A DNA stretch of 64,000 bases from Bacteroidota bacterium. Lineage in GTDB: Bacteria > Bacteroidota > Bacteroidia > Palsa-965. How positions within the stretch are numbered: position 1 is the stretch's first letter; each line of letters begins with the position of its first letter. The DNA lies in assembly GCA_020402865.1 (NCBI GenBank), contig JADBYT010000018.1, forward strand, positions 1 through 64,000, in the 5' to 3' direction. Below the pieces are notes generated by a model. The model worked only from the letters and a program-made list of their open reading frames with translations. It had not been told where the DNA came from and did no database searches. Below, one piece after another: positions 23,979-33,185 of the stretch. A program made the translations under genes and the position numbers.

Positions 23979-24680
23979 TTATTCGGAAGCTTCACCTTCT
24001 TCAACCGGGTAAAGCCCGCCGGTGCGCTCTTCAATCGAGTTTGTTTCGTCGATGAGGCGGTCGATGTTGTGAATTTCGTAGGAGTACATGGTAAACAGGC
24101 GCTCAATGGAAGGCATAATTTCAAAGAGTTCCTTGTTTCGCGGATCGTAATGTATCCACCCCAGGCGTTCAAACTCTTTCAGCGCATTGCGCACCCATTC
24201 GTCAATGGTGTTTTCATCAATATCGGTAGCCTCTTTTTCGCGGCGTTTGGCGAAGAGGTTGTAGATATAATTTTTGTACTCCTCATTGCCTTTAATGAGC
24301 TGAATGAGGTCGGGCACATAAATATCGTTGATGAAAAACTTGTCGATGCGGTGAATTTTCAGCAGCAGAATGCCGAGCAGCGTGTATTCGGGCGAAAGCT
24401 TTTTGGCGCGTGTTTTTACAATACCGCGGCTTTCGTCGTCGAGTTCGAGGTAGAAATAGCGGGTATAGTCAGAACCTTTGGCGGCAAGGTTTACGCGAAA
24501 CAGGTTGCGGTAAAACAAACGGATTTCATCTTCATATTTTTCGAGAAAATTGAAGAGTTCCGTCTGGTGCGGGAAGTTCTGAATGTGTTGTCCGCTCTTC
24601 AGGGCAAAGTCGAGATCAGCGAACAGGCTTTCGGCTTCATCAGACTCTAAGAAGCCGTACTTTTTAATTGCAGTTTCCAT
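23979..24680 (-). CDS. mksE: condensin accessory subunit MksE-like
   Basis: A 233-residue, acidic, mostly helical protein with winged-helix character (TLLGILLLKIHRIDKFF and ALKEFERLGWIHYDPR), as expected for the KITE-type MksE/MukE/JetB subunit that binds the kleisin and DNA. It overlaps the end of the upstream kleisin gene by 34 bases and ends 39 bases before mksB, so the three genes form one operon in the order F-E-B. There is no signal peptide and no enzymatic motif. The family call rests on size, fold pattern and operon order. Confidence 0.75.
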   Translation of the reverse strand: METAIKKYGFLESDEAESLFADLDFALKSGQHIQNFPHQTELFNFLEKYEDEIRLFYRNLFRVNLAAKGSDYTRYFYLELDDESRGIVKTRAKKLSPEYTLLGILLLKIHRIDKFFINDIYVPDLIQLIKGNEEYKNYIYNLFAKRREKEATDIDENTIDEWVRNALKEFERLGWIHYDPRNKELFEIMPSIERLFTMYSYEIHNIDRLIDETNSIEERTGGLYPVEEGEASE

Positions 24681-26044
24681 ATTCCGATATTGGGTTGTTT
24701 GGCATCGAGCACAAATTCTTCGCGCACGGTAACCTCCACATTTTCCATTTTGGTGAATTCCTTGAGTACGAGGGTTGCTGTTTTAATGGCAGCCTCAAGG
24801 TCATTGTCTTTGAAGAGAATTTTGTAGTAGTAATCGGCAAAATTCACCTTCTTCTTTTTCTCAAGTTCGGCTGTAATGTCGCCAATCCATTTTTCAATAC
24901 GGATTTCGCGGTCAATCTGCTGCTGGCGCAGCATGGCCTGGCGTTTCAGGTCTTCCTCGTCCCAGCTCAGATCCTGCACCAGCACCGGCGGCGGATCAAG
25001 CAGCTGGTAGTAGTCGATGCTGGTAAGACGCGAGCGGTCGCTGTACAAATCTTTAGTGGTAATGTTTTTGGGCAGAAATACTTCCACCTCGTGCACTGTG
25101 CGGTCTTTGAGTTTTTTTGTACGACCATGTTTACTGCTCGAATTTTTGAGCAGGTAAATCAGAAACGCTTCAATCTTGCGGTCAAACTCACGCTTCTCGA
25201 AATCGTTGTACAGCTTATTGATTTTTGGTTTAATGCGGTCAATGGTATGGCTCACATTAATCAAACGCTGCTCGATGTCTTTGAAGAAGCTTCGTACTTC
25301 GCGTTTGGTTTCGCGGAAGTCAGCTTCATCACTCAGGCTGGCGTCGTCGAGAATCTGCTTGATATCGTCTTTCGAGGAGAAAGCACTTGAGAGTTTGTCG
25401 GCCTGTTCTTTGATACGGTCGAGCAGTGCTTCGCAGCCAATGAGCATTTCGCGGAAATTGTCGAACTCGTTTTTCACGAGGTCGTTGAGCTGCTCAACCG
25501 TATCTTCAATTTGCGACTGCAGTGCGCGGAGCTGTGCGCTGATGTCGTTTTTGTGTTTGAAGAACTGGGTGTGATACCAGTGGCGGAAATCGTCGATAGA
25601 CTCGAGCTTTCGTTCGAGCAGGAGCACCAGATCGGAGAATGTTTTCTGGATCTGCGAGGGGTTTATCGCTGTGTGTACCTCGCGTTCCAGCATATCGCAG
25701 AAGTTCTCTGCGTAGGTGCTGAGCTGGTATGATTTTTCTTCGAGGTTTTTATCGAGGAAATGGCGCAGCAGGCGGTGCAGTGCCTCGTCGTATTTCTGCG
25801 TTTCTTCTCCGCGTGCCGAGGTCATGCCCAGCTCGGTGTACACCTGTTTGATGGTGTCCACGATAATCCGCTCAGGGAAGGTACGGTCTATGGTTCCTGC
25901 ACGCACTTTCTGAAAGAGTGCAAGCACCACCAGTCCGTCTTCCTGCCGCGGCACGAGCAGGTTGTACCGCTCGCGGAGAATTTTCGGGAAATGCATGGGC
26001 CGCGATGTGCGCAAGGCCGGCGGCATGATAGAAAGTTGTTCCAT
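24647..26044 (-). CDS. mksF: condensin kleisin subunit MksF-like
   Basis: A 465-residue protein, first gene of the operon. The N-terminal part (about 35-130) is helical with winged-helix features, the middle (about 150-300) is coiled coil (SQIEDTVEQLNDLVKNEF, VSHTIDRIKPKINKLYNDF), and the C-terminus has a beta-rich end (VEVTVREEFVLD). This fits the MukF/MksF kleisin, which bridges the SMC heads and binds two MksE dimers. A TAnnTTTG box at 26052-26059 lies only 8 bases before ATG, so translation is probably almost leaderless. The call depends mainly on operon context and shape. Confidence 0.72.
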   Translation of the reverse strand: MEQLSIMPPALRTSRPMHFPKILRERYNLLVPRQEDGLVVLALFQKVRAGTIDRTFPERIIVDTIKQVYTELGMTSARGEETQKYDEALHRLLRHFLDKNLEEKSYQLSTYAENFCDMLEREVHTAINPSQIQKTFSDLVLLLERKLESIDDFRHWYHTQFFKHKNDISAQLRALQSQIEDTVEQLNDLVKNEFDNFREMLIGCEALLDRIKEQADKLSSAFSSKDDIKQILDDASLSDEADFRETKREVRSFFKDIEQRLINVSHTIDRIKPKINKLYNDFEKREFDRKIEAFLIYLLKNSSSKHGRTKKLKDRTVHEVEVFLPKNITTKDLYSDRSRLTSIDYYQLLDPPPVLVQDLSWDEEDLKRQAMLRQQQIDREIRIEKWIGDITAELEKKKKVNFADYYYKILFKDNDLEAAIKTATLVLKEFTKMENVEVTVREEFVLDAKQPNIGIWKLQLKSTAS

Positions 26045-26051
26045 ACGTACA

Positions 26052-26059
26052 CAAATTTA
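26052..26059 (-). promoter_or_regulatory. -7 box TAAATTTG of the mks operon
   Basis: On the minus strand TAAATTTG ends 8 bases before the mksF ATG, so the transcript start is predicted within a few bases of the start codon. No good -33 element was identified. Confidence 0.5.
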
Positions 26060-26164
26060 CCCGCCGCAAGCGTTTATTTGTGCCGTGTTGAAATCTTGTG
26101 GAAACAAACCGCGAATGCCTGAAAACACTGCGTTTTTGTTAACATCTTTACCCTACAGAAATTT

Positions 26165-26211
26165 GGCTTTCCCGGTTTTTTTAAGTAGTACAAAAAAACA
26201 CCGGGAAAGCC
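26165..26211. terminator. long inverted repeat downstream of STAS-like gene
   Basis: GGCTTTCCCGGT (26165-26176) and ACCGGGAAAGCC (26200-26211) form a perfect 12-bp stem with a 23-base loop containing T and A runs. It lies just after the minus-strand gene ending at 26234 and upstream of mksF, and probably ends the STAS-like transcript. No T run follows the stem, so it is not a classic terminator. Confidence 0.5.
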
Positions 26212-26233
26212 GTAGCAGGCTCCGCAGGTCTGT

Positions 26234-26668
26234 TTACTGAATGGTGCCGTCGTGAAGCAGGCTGAGCAGCCAGAGCCGCCCGTGTTCCAGTGTGCTGAAC
26301 ACCCTTACTGGAACATCCGGTTTGTGCACACTGATGTAGTGATGCGCCAACTGACGCGCCTCAAGATGGTCGGCCACCAGTGCAAGTGCACCAATCCGCT
26401 CAATAAATTTGGGAGAAACGGTAAGATCCAACGCCTCTTTTGCAATGCGGTGCACAAAACGCAGATCAGTTAATAACGCCAGCTTCCGGTCGGTTACCGC
26501 ACTTCCTCCGGCACCCTGCAGAAAAATCTGCATCATGTCGGTGTAGGATATGTCGGTTTCCGGTAAATACCTGACGTACGAAATCCCGTCGGCGTCCGAC
26601 CAGGTTTCGGCTTTGTCAGCAATAAATTGCTGATTGAGTTTGTTGTTTTTTAGCGCAGGGGTTGCCAT
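26234..26668 (-). CDS. STAS/SpoIIAA-like protein A
   Basis: I start at 26668 (MATPALKNNK), because the region before it lies in untranslated-looking AT-rich DNA. The 144-residue product shares with its neighbour at 26834 the layout W(S)DADGISYVRYL, then a helix, a strand with LLTDLR, a helix with a SPKFIERIGALALVAD-like segment, and a final PVRVFSTLEHGRLWL. This is the SpoIIAA/STAS-like fold found in many small Bacteroidota proteins of unknown role. No phosphorylatable Ser of anti-sigma antagonists can be assigned. It may be co-transcribed with the neighbour. Confidence 0.6.
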   Translation of the reverse strand: MATPALKNNKLNQQFIADKAETWSDADGISYVRYLPETDISYTDMMQIFLQGAGGSAVTDRKLALLTDLRFVHRIAKEALDLTVSPKFIERIGALALVADHLEARQLAHHYISVHKPDVPVRVFSTLEHGRLWLLSLLHDGTIQ

Positions 26669-26833
26669 ATTTTTAAATAATTCAATAATAGTACGTGAAT
26701 CGGCCCGTCTTTGTTTAGAATTATCCGCTTGAAAACGGGTAGGAAAAACCACGCTCGACTAAAACCGAGTTACAACACATAAATCCCCGGTTTTCAGGGA
26801 CAAAAAAAACGCTCAAGAAGTCTGGAAAACCAG

Positions 26834-27232
26834 TTATCGGGTTGCCAGCAGCCAGGCTCTGGCGGTTTCGGTATCACTAAATATCCGTGTAGGTATTCTG
26901 GGCCGGTTAAACTTCATGTAAAAGTTAGCCAGAATACGGGTTGCAGGCGAATCAACCACGATAGCCATAGCCTTCAGCATCGAACTGAAAGAGTTATTGA
27001 CACCATAATTCCGGGCTTCGTTTGACATGCCTGTGATCTGCCGCGCATCTAGGATCAGCAGAAAGGGTTGTTCGGGTTTATAGGTTTGCCGCGCCAGCTC
27101 AGTAAGCTGTATGGCGTCTTCCACCTCAATCAACGCATTCTCAGCCAATACCGCCCAGGATATTCCGTCTTCATCAGACCACATATATCCTTTCCCGGGA
27201 ATTCCTCGGTAATTAATGCGTGATTCGTTCAT
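26834..27232 (-). CDS. STAS/SpoIIAA-like protein B
   Basis: A 132-residue soluble protein paralogous to the one at 26234: WSDEDGISWAVLAEN, then LLILDARQITGMSNEARNYG, AIVVDSPATRILANFYM and PTRIFSDTETARAWLLA. The Asp in LILDARQ sits where STAS proteins keep a strand-end loop. In this phylum such proteins often lie near two-component genes. Here the next gene, across a 228-base gap, is a histidine kinase on the opposite strand. The function is unknown. Confidence 0.65.
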   Translation of the reverse strand: MNESRINYRGIPGKGYMWSDEDGISWAVLAENALIEVEDAIQLTELARQTYKPEQPFLLILDARQITGMSNEARNYGVNNSFSSMLKAMAIVVDSPATRILANFYMKFNRPRIPTRIFSDTETARAWLLATR

Positions 27233-27460
27233 TTTTGTGGCTTATACGCTCAATCAAAGGTAAGTTCGCCTACAGTTTTCCTCTTACCAGACATTACATG
27301 AAAATCAGATTTAATAATAGGGGTTATTATTAGTTTTGAAATTAAGACGCACTGTCGTTTATTCATGTTTGCAATGATACAGTGTGAGCGCGGGATGTGT
27401 ATATTATTTTAAAAACAAGCAGATTTCACAGAATTAGTCACAATAAATAAGGATCAGCGC

Positions 27461-29329
27461 ATGCGTATCGTTTCATACATAGTTATCATTTTATTACTGA
27501 ATACATGTAGTGAGGGATTTGACGGAGAGCCCGAAAGCAAGGAAACAGAAAGCCGAATTACCGGCAATACGTCCGTTTTTGCAGCTAAAGATCGCGCTGC
27601 TGCGCAGATAAAATGCAACCTGCTGTTTGAACAGGCCGAAGCTTATTCGCGCCAGGGCCGCGTAAAAGAGTCGATAATGGCCGACAGTACCGCGCTTCGG
27701 ATTGCTGAAAAAGCCTTGCTTGTTCCTGAAATGATTTCGATAATCAAACGGCTCGAAAGGAAGTATGCGATTCAGCTTCAGCGCACGCAATCGTATCAAT
27801 TAATAAACAAGGGACTAAAGCTTGCCCGTGAGATTGGAGATAAAAAAGCGGAGATTGATTTCATTGCTGCCCGTGGTATGTGGTATTTCTATGGCGGCGA
27901 ATTTGATAAGGCCCTTCCCATTTCAGAAGAATGCCTTGCAAAAAGCCGGGCTATTAATTACAGCTTTGGCATATCAAGTGCACTTGCTGATATCGGCAGT
28001 ATTTACATGAACTTAAAAAACGAAAAAAAAGGCGTTGAATATTTTATGGCCTGCAAACCGTTTGCCGACAGTCTGAAAGGAACCACCTATGAATCGCAAA
28101 TTTACCAGCTTTTGGCAAGTGCATATTTGGAGAGCAACCAGCATGATTCGGCACAGGTGTATATAAATAAAGCGATACGCACGGCTGAGCTACAGCAGGA
28201 TAAAAAAGTGTATGCCGCCTGTCAGGCCTCGCTGGCCAATATCTTGATTTATGAAGGCCGATACAATGAAGCAATTGAAGTGGCCCGCCGTTCCATTGCA
28301 CTTTGCAGGGAAATAAACTTCAAAGCTCAGATCATTAACAACTATGTAATTCTGCGAAATATTGCCCTAAAACAGGGCGACCATAAATTGGCGTTAACGT
28401 ATTTTGAAGCATACGCCGGATTGAAAGATACGCTGCGGAATGACCAGACACTTTTAAAAGAACAGGAAAAGGAATATGTGTACACGCTTGAAAAAAAAGA
28501 GCGTGAAAATCAGTTGCTGCTGCAGAAAAATCAAATTCAGGAATTTCAGATCAGTAAGACGAGATATGTGATTTTCGGATTTATTTTTCTTCTTCTGTTG
28601 TTGCTGATGATCGGTACACTGCTTTTCAGACAAGCCCGACTAAAAACGGAAAATTGGAAAATGTCGGCCGAACAAAAGTTGCTTCGCGCACAAATGAATC
28701 CGCATTTTATCTTTAATTCGCTCAACTCCATCCGTTATTTTATTCTCAGCAAGCAAAATGCCCAAGCCGAAAATTATCTCGCTACGTTTTCACGTCTCAT
28801 CCGCAATTCGCTTGAGTCTTCAATTGATGATACTGTATCCGTTGATCGGGAGGTGGAAATGCTGAAAGACTATCTCGGTATTGAGGCGCTGCGGTTTAAC
28901 GGGGTTTTTGAGTATGAAATACATATTGATGATGCACTTAAAGTTAATACCGTGCGGATTCCGCAATTAATGATTCAGCCCTTTGTGGAGAATGCAATCT
29001 GGCACGGGCTGCTTCCCAAAAAGAATAACAGAAAACTCCTTATTCAGCTTTTACCCGGGGCTGATTCGGGGAAAATCAGGTGTGTGATAGACGATAATGG
29101 CGTGGGGCGCACTGCTGCAGCACAAAATAAATCATTGCAAAAAGAAAAACACCTGGCAATTGAATTTGTGCAGCAGCGCCTGCTGTTGTATAAAAAAGCA
29201 TACCACAGCGATTGCAGGCTAACGTTAACCGATAAATTCGATGAAAACGGGGATGCAGATGGATTATGCGTTGTACTTGAGCTGCCCAATTTATATCAGT
29301 ATAAACTGCCTGTGCGAAATGAAGTATAG
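27461..29329 (+). CDS. TPR sensor histidine kinase, LytS type, A
   Basis: A 622-residue membrane kinase. The N-terminus is a signal peptide with possible lipobox LLNTC. A periplasmic TPR array follows (about 45-340), then a short coiled coil, one membrane helix (about 369-390) and a cytoplasmic LytS-type kinase: phospho-acceptor His in MNPHFIFNSLNSIRYF (about 412-427) and N box MIQPFVENAIWHGLLPK. The ATPase G box is DDNGVG. Such kinases pass phosphate to LytTR regulators. Its end overlaps the start of a paralogous kinase by 11 bases, and the LytTR regulator follows. The TPR domain presumably senses a protein or envelope signal. Confidence 0.88.
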   Translation: MRIVSYIVIILLLNTCSEGFDGEPESKETESRITGNTSVFAAKDRAAAQIKCNLLFEQAEAYSRQGRVKESIMADSTALRIAEKALLVPEMISIIKRLERKYAIQLQRTQSYQLINKGLKLAREIGDKKAEIDFIAARGMWYFYGGEFDKALPISEECLAKSRAINYSFGISSALADIGSIYMNLKNEKKGVEYFMACKPFADSLKGTTYESQIYQLLASAYLESNQHDSAQVYINKAIRTAELQQDKKVYAACQASLANILIYEGRYNEAIEVARRSIALCREINFKAQIINNYVILRNIALKQGDHKLALTYFEAYAGLKDTLRNDQTLLKEQEKEYVYTLEKKERENQLLLQKNQIQEFQISKTRYVIFGFIFLLLLLLMIGTLLFRQARLKTENWKMSAEQKLLRAQMNPHFIFNSLNSIRYFILSKQNAQAENYLATFSRLIRNSLESSIDDTVSVDREVEMLKDYLGIEALRFNGVFEYEIHIDDALKVNTVRIPQLMIQPFVENAIWHGLLPKKNNRKLLIQLLPGADSGKIRCVIDDNGVGRTAAAQNKSLQKEKHLAIEFVQQRLLLYKKAYHSDCRLTLTDKFDENGDADGLCVVLELPNLYQYKLPVRNEV

Positions 29330-31136
29330 CTGCCTGTTTCTGTGGTTGATTATTTGCTCCTGTGCCGGCCCGGCAAGTGATAATTCAACTGAATGCCAAA
29401 CGCAGGTCGAAGCCTATAATGCTTCCACCCGCAAACACAGTTATAAACATTATCGCGATTTAAGGCTCGCGGCGTGGCAGCTCGGCAATTCCGGCAAGCT
29501 GCATGAATCAATTGCGGCCGATAGTGCGGCTCTTATCATTGCCACTCAATTGGGAAACGATACCGCCTGCCTGAGTACGATAAAAGCACTTCAGGCAAAA
29601 TACTATCAGTTGCTGAACCGGATGCAGGTGCTGGAGCTTTGCAACCGGGGAGTGGCCATTGCAAAGAAAACGGGTAATTATAAAGACATGGCCGATTTGT
29701 ACTCGGCAATAGGTCTTTGCTATTTTTTCTTTGAAGACATAGATAAAGCACTGGCCGCGCACCGGAAAAGCCTTGAAATAAGCCGGAAAGCGGGATATGA
29801 GTTTGGTATTTCCAGTGCATTGGTTGATATCGGGAGCGATTATATTGCACTGAACCGTACTGCCGAAGCCGTTCCTTATTACCTGGAAGTGGAGAAATAT
29901 GCGCCGCTGTGTAAAGGAACCATATACGAAGCATATATCTACAACTCTGTGGCGGCGGCTTACTGGCTTACGCAGCGTTACGACTCGGCATTTATGTATT
30001 CCGAAAAAGCCTTCGCCATTGCCCGCACGCTAGGAAACAGCCGGGGAATTATCAGCATCACAGCTACAATGGCCCGTATCGAGTTGCTGAGAAACAATAC
30101 GGCAAAGGCCAAACTTTTGGCCGAACAGGCATTGCAGCAAGGCCTCGAAACCCGTTTTGCCATTCAGCTTCCCGCCCTGTACCTGCTGCTGAGCGAAATT
30201 CACGAAAAAGAAAAAAACTTCGAGACTGCACACTATTACTTTCGCAAACACATACATCTGAAAGACAGCATTGCCGATGAAAAAACGCTGAAAATTATCC
30301 GCAGCAACGAACTCGAAGCCACCATCAGGCAAAAGGAAAACGAAAAAGAACTGTTGCAGCAAAGCAACCAGATCAGTGAACTTAAAGTGCAGCAAACCGG
30401 AATTCTGGCCCTTTCGCTGCTGCTGGTTATTCTGCTGCTTGTAATTATTGGTATTGCCCGGCAGCGCCAGGCGGCATTAAAAGCAAACCACCAGTTGGCC
30501 ATAGCCGGTCAACAGCTTTTGCGCGCACAGATGACCCCGCATTTTATTTTCAATTCTCTCAACTCCATTCAGGCGCTGATTATGCAGAATCAGAATCTGA
30601 AGGCAGAAAACTACCTCGGCAGGTTTTCAATACTGCTGCGCAATATTCTCGAAACCGGAAGCCAGCAAAGCGTAACACTGATGCAGGAAATACAAATGCT
30701 CAACGATTACCTGCATATCGAGTCGGTAAGGTTCGACGGCCGATTTACTTATTCTATCCAGGCCGACGAAGAGCTTAACCGGCTCAATCCGCGTATTCCG
30801 CACATGATGATTCAGCCTTTTGCCGAAAATGCGGTATGGCATGGCTTACTGCCAAAGAAGGGCGATTGCGGGCTTTCTGTGTTATTCAGGTACGAAAACC
30901 AAAGTAAACTAACCTGTATCATCGACGATAATGGAGTGGGCCGCGAAGAAAGTGCCGGTTACAAAAACCCCGATTCAAAAAAGCAACAGGCAATATCCTT
31001 CACACAAAGTCGACTGGCCATGTTTAATGACCGATACAAAACCCAATGCATATTTGATATTGAAGATAAATACGACCAACACGGGAAAGCACTGGGAACA
31101 AAAATTACCATTCAGTTACCGATAATAAAAAAGTAA
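29319..31136 (+). CDS. TPR sensor histidine kinase, LytS type, B
   Basis: I start at 29319 (MKYSCLFLWLIICSCAGPA), which overlaps the previous gene by 11 bases and gives a lipobox-like ICSC; an in-frame ATG at 29241 lies inside the previous gene. The 605-residue protein repeats the architecture of kinase A: periplasmic TPRs (about 35-330), coiled coil, one membrane helix (about 360-382), then MTPHFIFNSLNSIQAL with the phospho-acceptor His near 407, and N box MIQPFAENAVWHGLLPK. Asn of the MNPHF motif is replaced by Thr, which is unusual. It ends one base before the response regulator. Confidence 0.87.
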   Translation: MKYSCLFLWLIICSCAGPASDNSTECQTQVEAYNASTRKHSYKHYRDLRLAAWQLGNSGKLHESIAADSAALIIATQLGNDTACLSTIKALQAKYYQLLNRMQVLELCNRGVAIAKKTGNYKDMADLYSAIGLCYFFFEDIDKALAAHRKSLEISRKAGYEFGISSALVDIGSDYIALNRTAEAVPYYLEVEKYAPLCKGTIYEAYIYNSVAAAYWLTQRYDSAFMYSEKAFAIARTLGNSRGIISITATMARIELLRNNTAKAKLLAEQALQQGLETRFAIQLPALYLLLSEIHEKEKNFETAHYYFRKHIHLKDSIADEKTLKIIRSNELEATIRQKENEKELLQQSNQISELKVQQTGILALSLLLVILLLVIIGIARQRQAALKANHQLAIAGQQLLRAQMTPHFIFNSLNSIQALIMQNQNLKAENYLGRFSILLRNILETGSQQSVTLMQEIQMLNDYLHIESVRFDGRFTYSIQADEELNRLNPRIPHMMIQPFAENAVWHGLLPKKGDCGLSVLFRYENQSKLTCIIDDNGVGREESAGYKNPDSKKQQAISFTQSRLAMFNDRYKTQCIFDIEDKYDQHGKALGTKITIQLPIIKK

Positions 31137-31137
31137 A

Positions 31138-31851
31138 ATGTACCGAGCGATTATTATTGATGATGAAAAAGCCGGAATAGAATCGCTGATGATTCTGGCC
31201 GCCCGATATGCCCGGGATATAAAAATTGTAGCCACCACACGCTATCCCGAAGAAGCGGCGGGGCTTATTGAAGATTATGATCCGGATATCGTTTTTCTGG
31301 ATGTTCGGATGCCAAAAATGTCGGGGTTTGATTTGCTTAGCCAATTGCCTTCCCGTGACTTCAAACTTGTGTTTACCACAGCTTACAGCGAATATGCCAT
31401 AAAGGCCATCCGTAATCAGGCATTCGATTATCTGCTCAAACCCATAAGCGATGATATGTTCTGCGAATTTATTGCTTCGCTGGGTGAGAAACAGGATAAG
31501 CCCCATAGCGCAGAAGACCACCGACGCAAGTCGATTGAAATTGCCATGAAAGACGGCATTCAGTTTTTGCCTCAGTCTGATATCATCAGGCTTGAGGCCT
31601 CGCGAAGTTACACCGAGATATTTATGGATAACGGTGTGCGCCACATCGCCTCGCGCCCGCTCAAAGATTTTGAAAACCGGCTTGATACATCATTATTCTT
31701 CAGGTGCCATAAATCGCATATTGTGAACCTTCGCAAAGTGAAGAAATTTGTAACCCAGGATGGTTTTTTTCTGCTCATGACCGACGGTTCGCTCCCCGAA
31801 GTTTCGCGTGTAATAAAGGATGACCTGCTGGCGCGTATTCGCGAAAAATAA
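31138..31851 (+). CDS. LytTR-family response regulator
   Basis: A 237-residue regulator: receiver domain (1-120) with acidic pair IIIDDEKAG, phospho-acceptor Asp in DIVFLDVRMPKMSG (about residue 58), Thr in VFTTAYSEYA and Lys in YLLKPI. The LytTR DNA-binding domain (about 130-235) follows, with IIRLEASRSYTEIF and FFRCHKSHIVNLRKV. It is translationally coupled to the two kinases, so the three make one signalling operon with a single output protein. LytTR regulators bind short direct repeats; I could not identify a target site. Confidence 0.92.
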   Translation: MYRAIIIDDEKAGIESLMILAARYARDIKIVATTRYPEEAAGLIEDYDPDIVFLDVRMPKMSGFDLLSQLPSRDFKLVFTTAYSEYAIKAIRNQAFDYLLKPISDDMFCEFIASLGEKQDKPHSAEDHRRKSIEIAMKDGIQFLPQSDIIRLEASRSYTEIFMDNGVRHIASRPLKDFENRLDTSLFFRCHKSHIVNLRKVKKFVTQDGFFLLMTDGSLPEVSRVIKDDLLARIREK

Positions 31852-31888
31852 ATTCAGGCAAGAGAACATTCTGCTCTTCCAGGCATTG

Positions 31889-31914
31889 GCTGCCGGAATC
31901 CATATTCCGGCAGC
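31889..31914. terminator. hairpin after LytTR operon
   Basis: GCTGCCGGAAT and ATTCCGGCAGC form a perfect 11-bp stem with a 4-base loop, 38 bases after the regulator. No T run follows, so its terminator role is uncertain. Confidence 0.5.
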
Positions 31915-32100
31915 ATGAAATCCTATGAATTAAAACGCACTGTTTATGGCTTATAAAAGAGGGGTCAGGGAAACTTATACGGCCATTTGGGAAATCGGCT
32001 GTCGGTTTAAGGCAACTGCTGCTGAAATTCATTTTCATAGAGTATAGTTTTGACTTGTTGATATCAGCGATCGATAATTATTCATTTAAAACCAATTCTT

Positions 32101-33114
32101 ATGAAAAAAGCAATTCAACTTCTGGTTCTGGCTTCGGCCGTCTTTACTATTCAGGCAAAAGCACAAACCGGTACACTTACCGGTTGGGGTATGGCAGTAT
32201 GCAACCAATACAGTTTTTCAATATGTCCGGGTGAAGTTATCACCCCGAACAATTATGGATCACAAAATTTTGTGTGTACAGGCCGCCCGCACGAAGACGT
32301 TTCTTTCATCAACCAGGGTCCGCTCTGGCGTGTGGAGTCGCGGACATGGTCATTTACACCTACGCTTTCCGGCGCATTGGTAACCGGTGTTGACCAGAAT
32401 AACAATCCGGTGAGTATTACACTTCTCGCCAACGATCTGCTTCAGCCGGCGATCTATTCTCCTGTCGCAAATCCGCAGTATGTGGAGTTTTCGGTGAATA
32501 ATGTCAACACCGGAATTTTGTTTGACAGAAATTCATATCAGATTTCGCTTACGGCCACCCTTTCTGCCTCGTTTTCGCTAAGCCTGAGCAATGGCCTGCT
32601 GTCGGGCACGAGCAATGTAGCGGGAAACAGCACATGGAACATTTACAGTACACCCAATGGAATTGGCGGCCCATATACGTTTGTGGCTTCGTTTAACACA
32701 CCGTCTTTTTCGCTTAATGTGGGCCCGGGTTGTTACTATGTTACGCATACGGTTAATTATTCGCCCTGCGGTACTGCCTGTGAAGCCATGACTGTGTGCA
32801 ACGCTTCGTGCGATAAAAAACTGCCTGAGGGAAAAATAGGTGTCAATACTGATTTGCCGGTGCTTTTGCAACTTTTCCCGAACCCGGCATCAAATCAGGT
32901 AACACTGGAAATTCCATCTACTGATGATACTGAATTTCAGGTGCGCATTTACGACATGAGCGGAAAACTGGTAACAGATATGCGCAAACAGGCTGCAGCC
33001 GGAGCCACCACACAGGTAATGCTTGATCTGGGGGCTTACGGTGCAGGCACTTATCTTGTAAAAGTATCGGGCAATAAACTTGGCGAACAACACCGCACGT
33101 TGATTGTGGAATAG
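32101..33114 (+). CDS. secreted protein with T9SS C-terminal sorting domain
   Basis: A 337-residue protein: signal peptide to QAKAQ (about residue 22), a central beta-rich region with a cysteine-rich start (VCNQYSFSICPGE) and end (YSPCGTACEAMTVCNASC), and a type A sorting domain (about 255-337) with LFPNPASNQVTLEI, VRIYDMSGKLV and GTYLVKVSG. The domain directs export by the type IX system and attachment or release at the cell surface. The middle has no recognised domain; several Cys may form disulfides. It stands alone and a terminator follows. Confidence 0.85.
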   Translation: MKKAIQLLVLASAVFTIQAKAQTGTLTGWGMAVCNQYSFSICPGEVITPNNYGSQNFVCTGRPHEDVSFINQGPLWRVESRTWSFTPTLSGALVTGVDQNNNPVSITLLANDLLQPAIYSPVANPQYVEFSVNNVNTGILFDRNSYQISLTATLSASFSLSLSNGLLSGTSNVAGNSTWNIYSTPNGIGGPYTFVASFNTPSFSLNVGPGCYYVTHTVNYSPCGTACEAMTVCNASCDKKLPEGKIGVNTDLPVLLQLFPNPASNQVTLEIPSTDDTEFQVRIYDMSGKLVTDMRKQAAAGATTQVMLDLGAYGAGTYLVKVSGNKLGEQHRTLIVE

Positions 33115-33134
33115 ATCTGCGGCAAACAATTCAG

Positions 33135-33170
33135 GCAGACATCGGCTCACAGGCTGGTGTCTGCTTTTTT
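33135..33170 (+). terminator. terminator after T9SS protein
   Basis: GCAGAC and GTCTGC (extended by mostly paired flanks) form a hairpin followed by TTTTTT; it also sits at the end of the convergent deacylase gene. Confidence 0.7.
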
Positions 33171-33185
33171 ATGCGTAAAGAAGGG

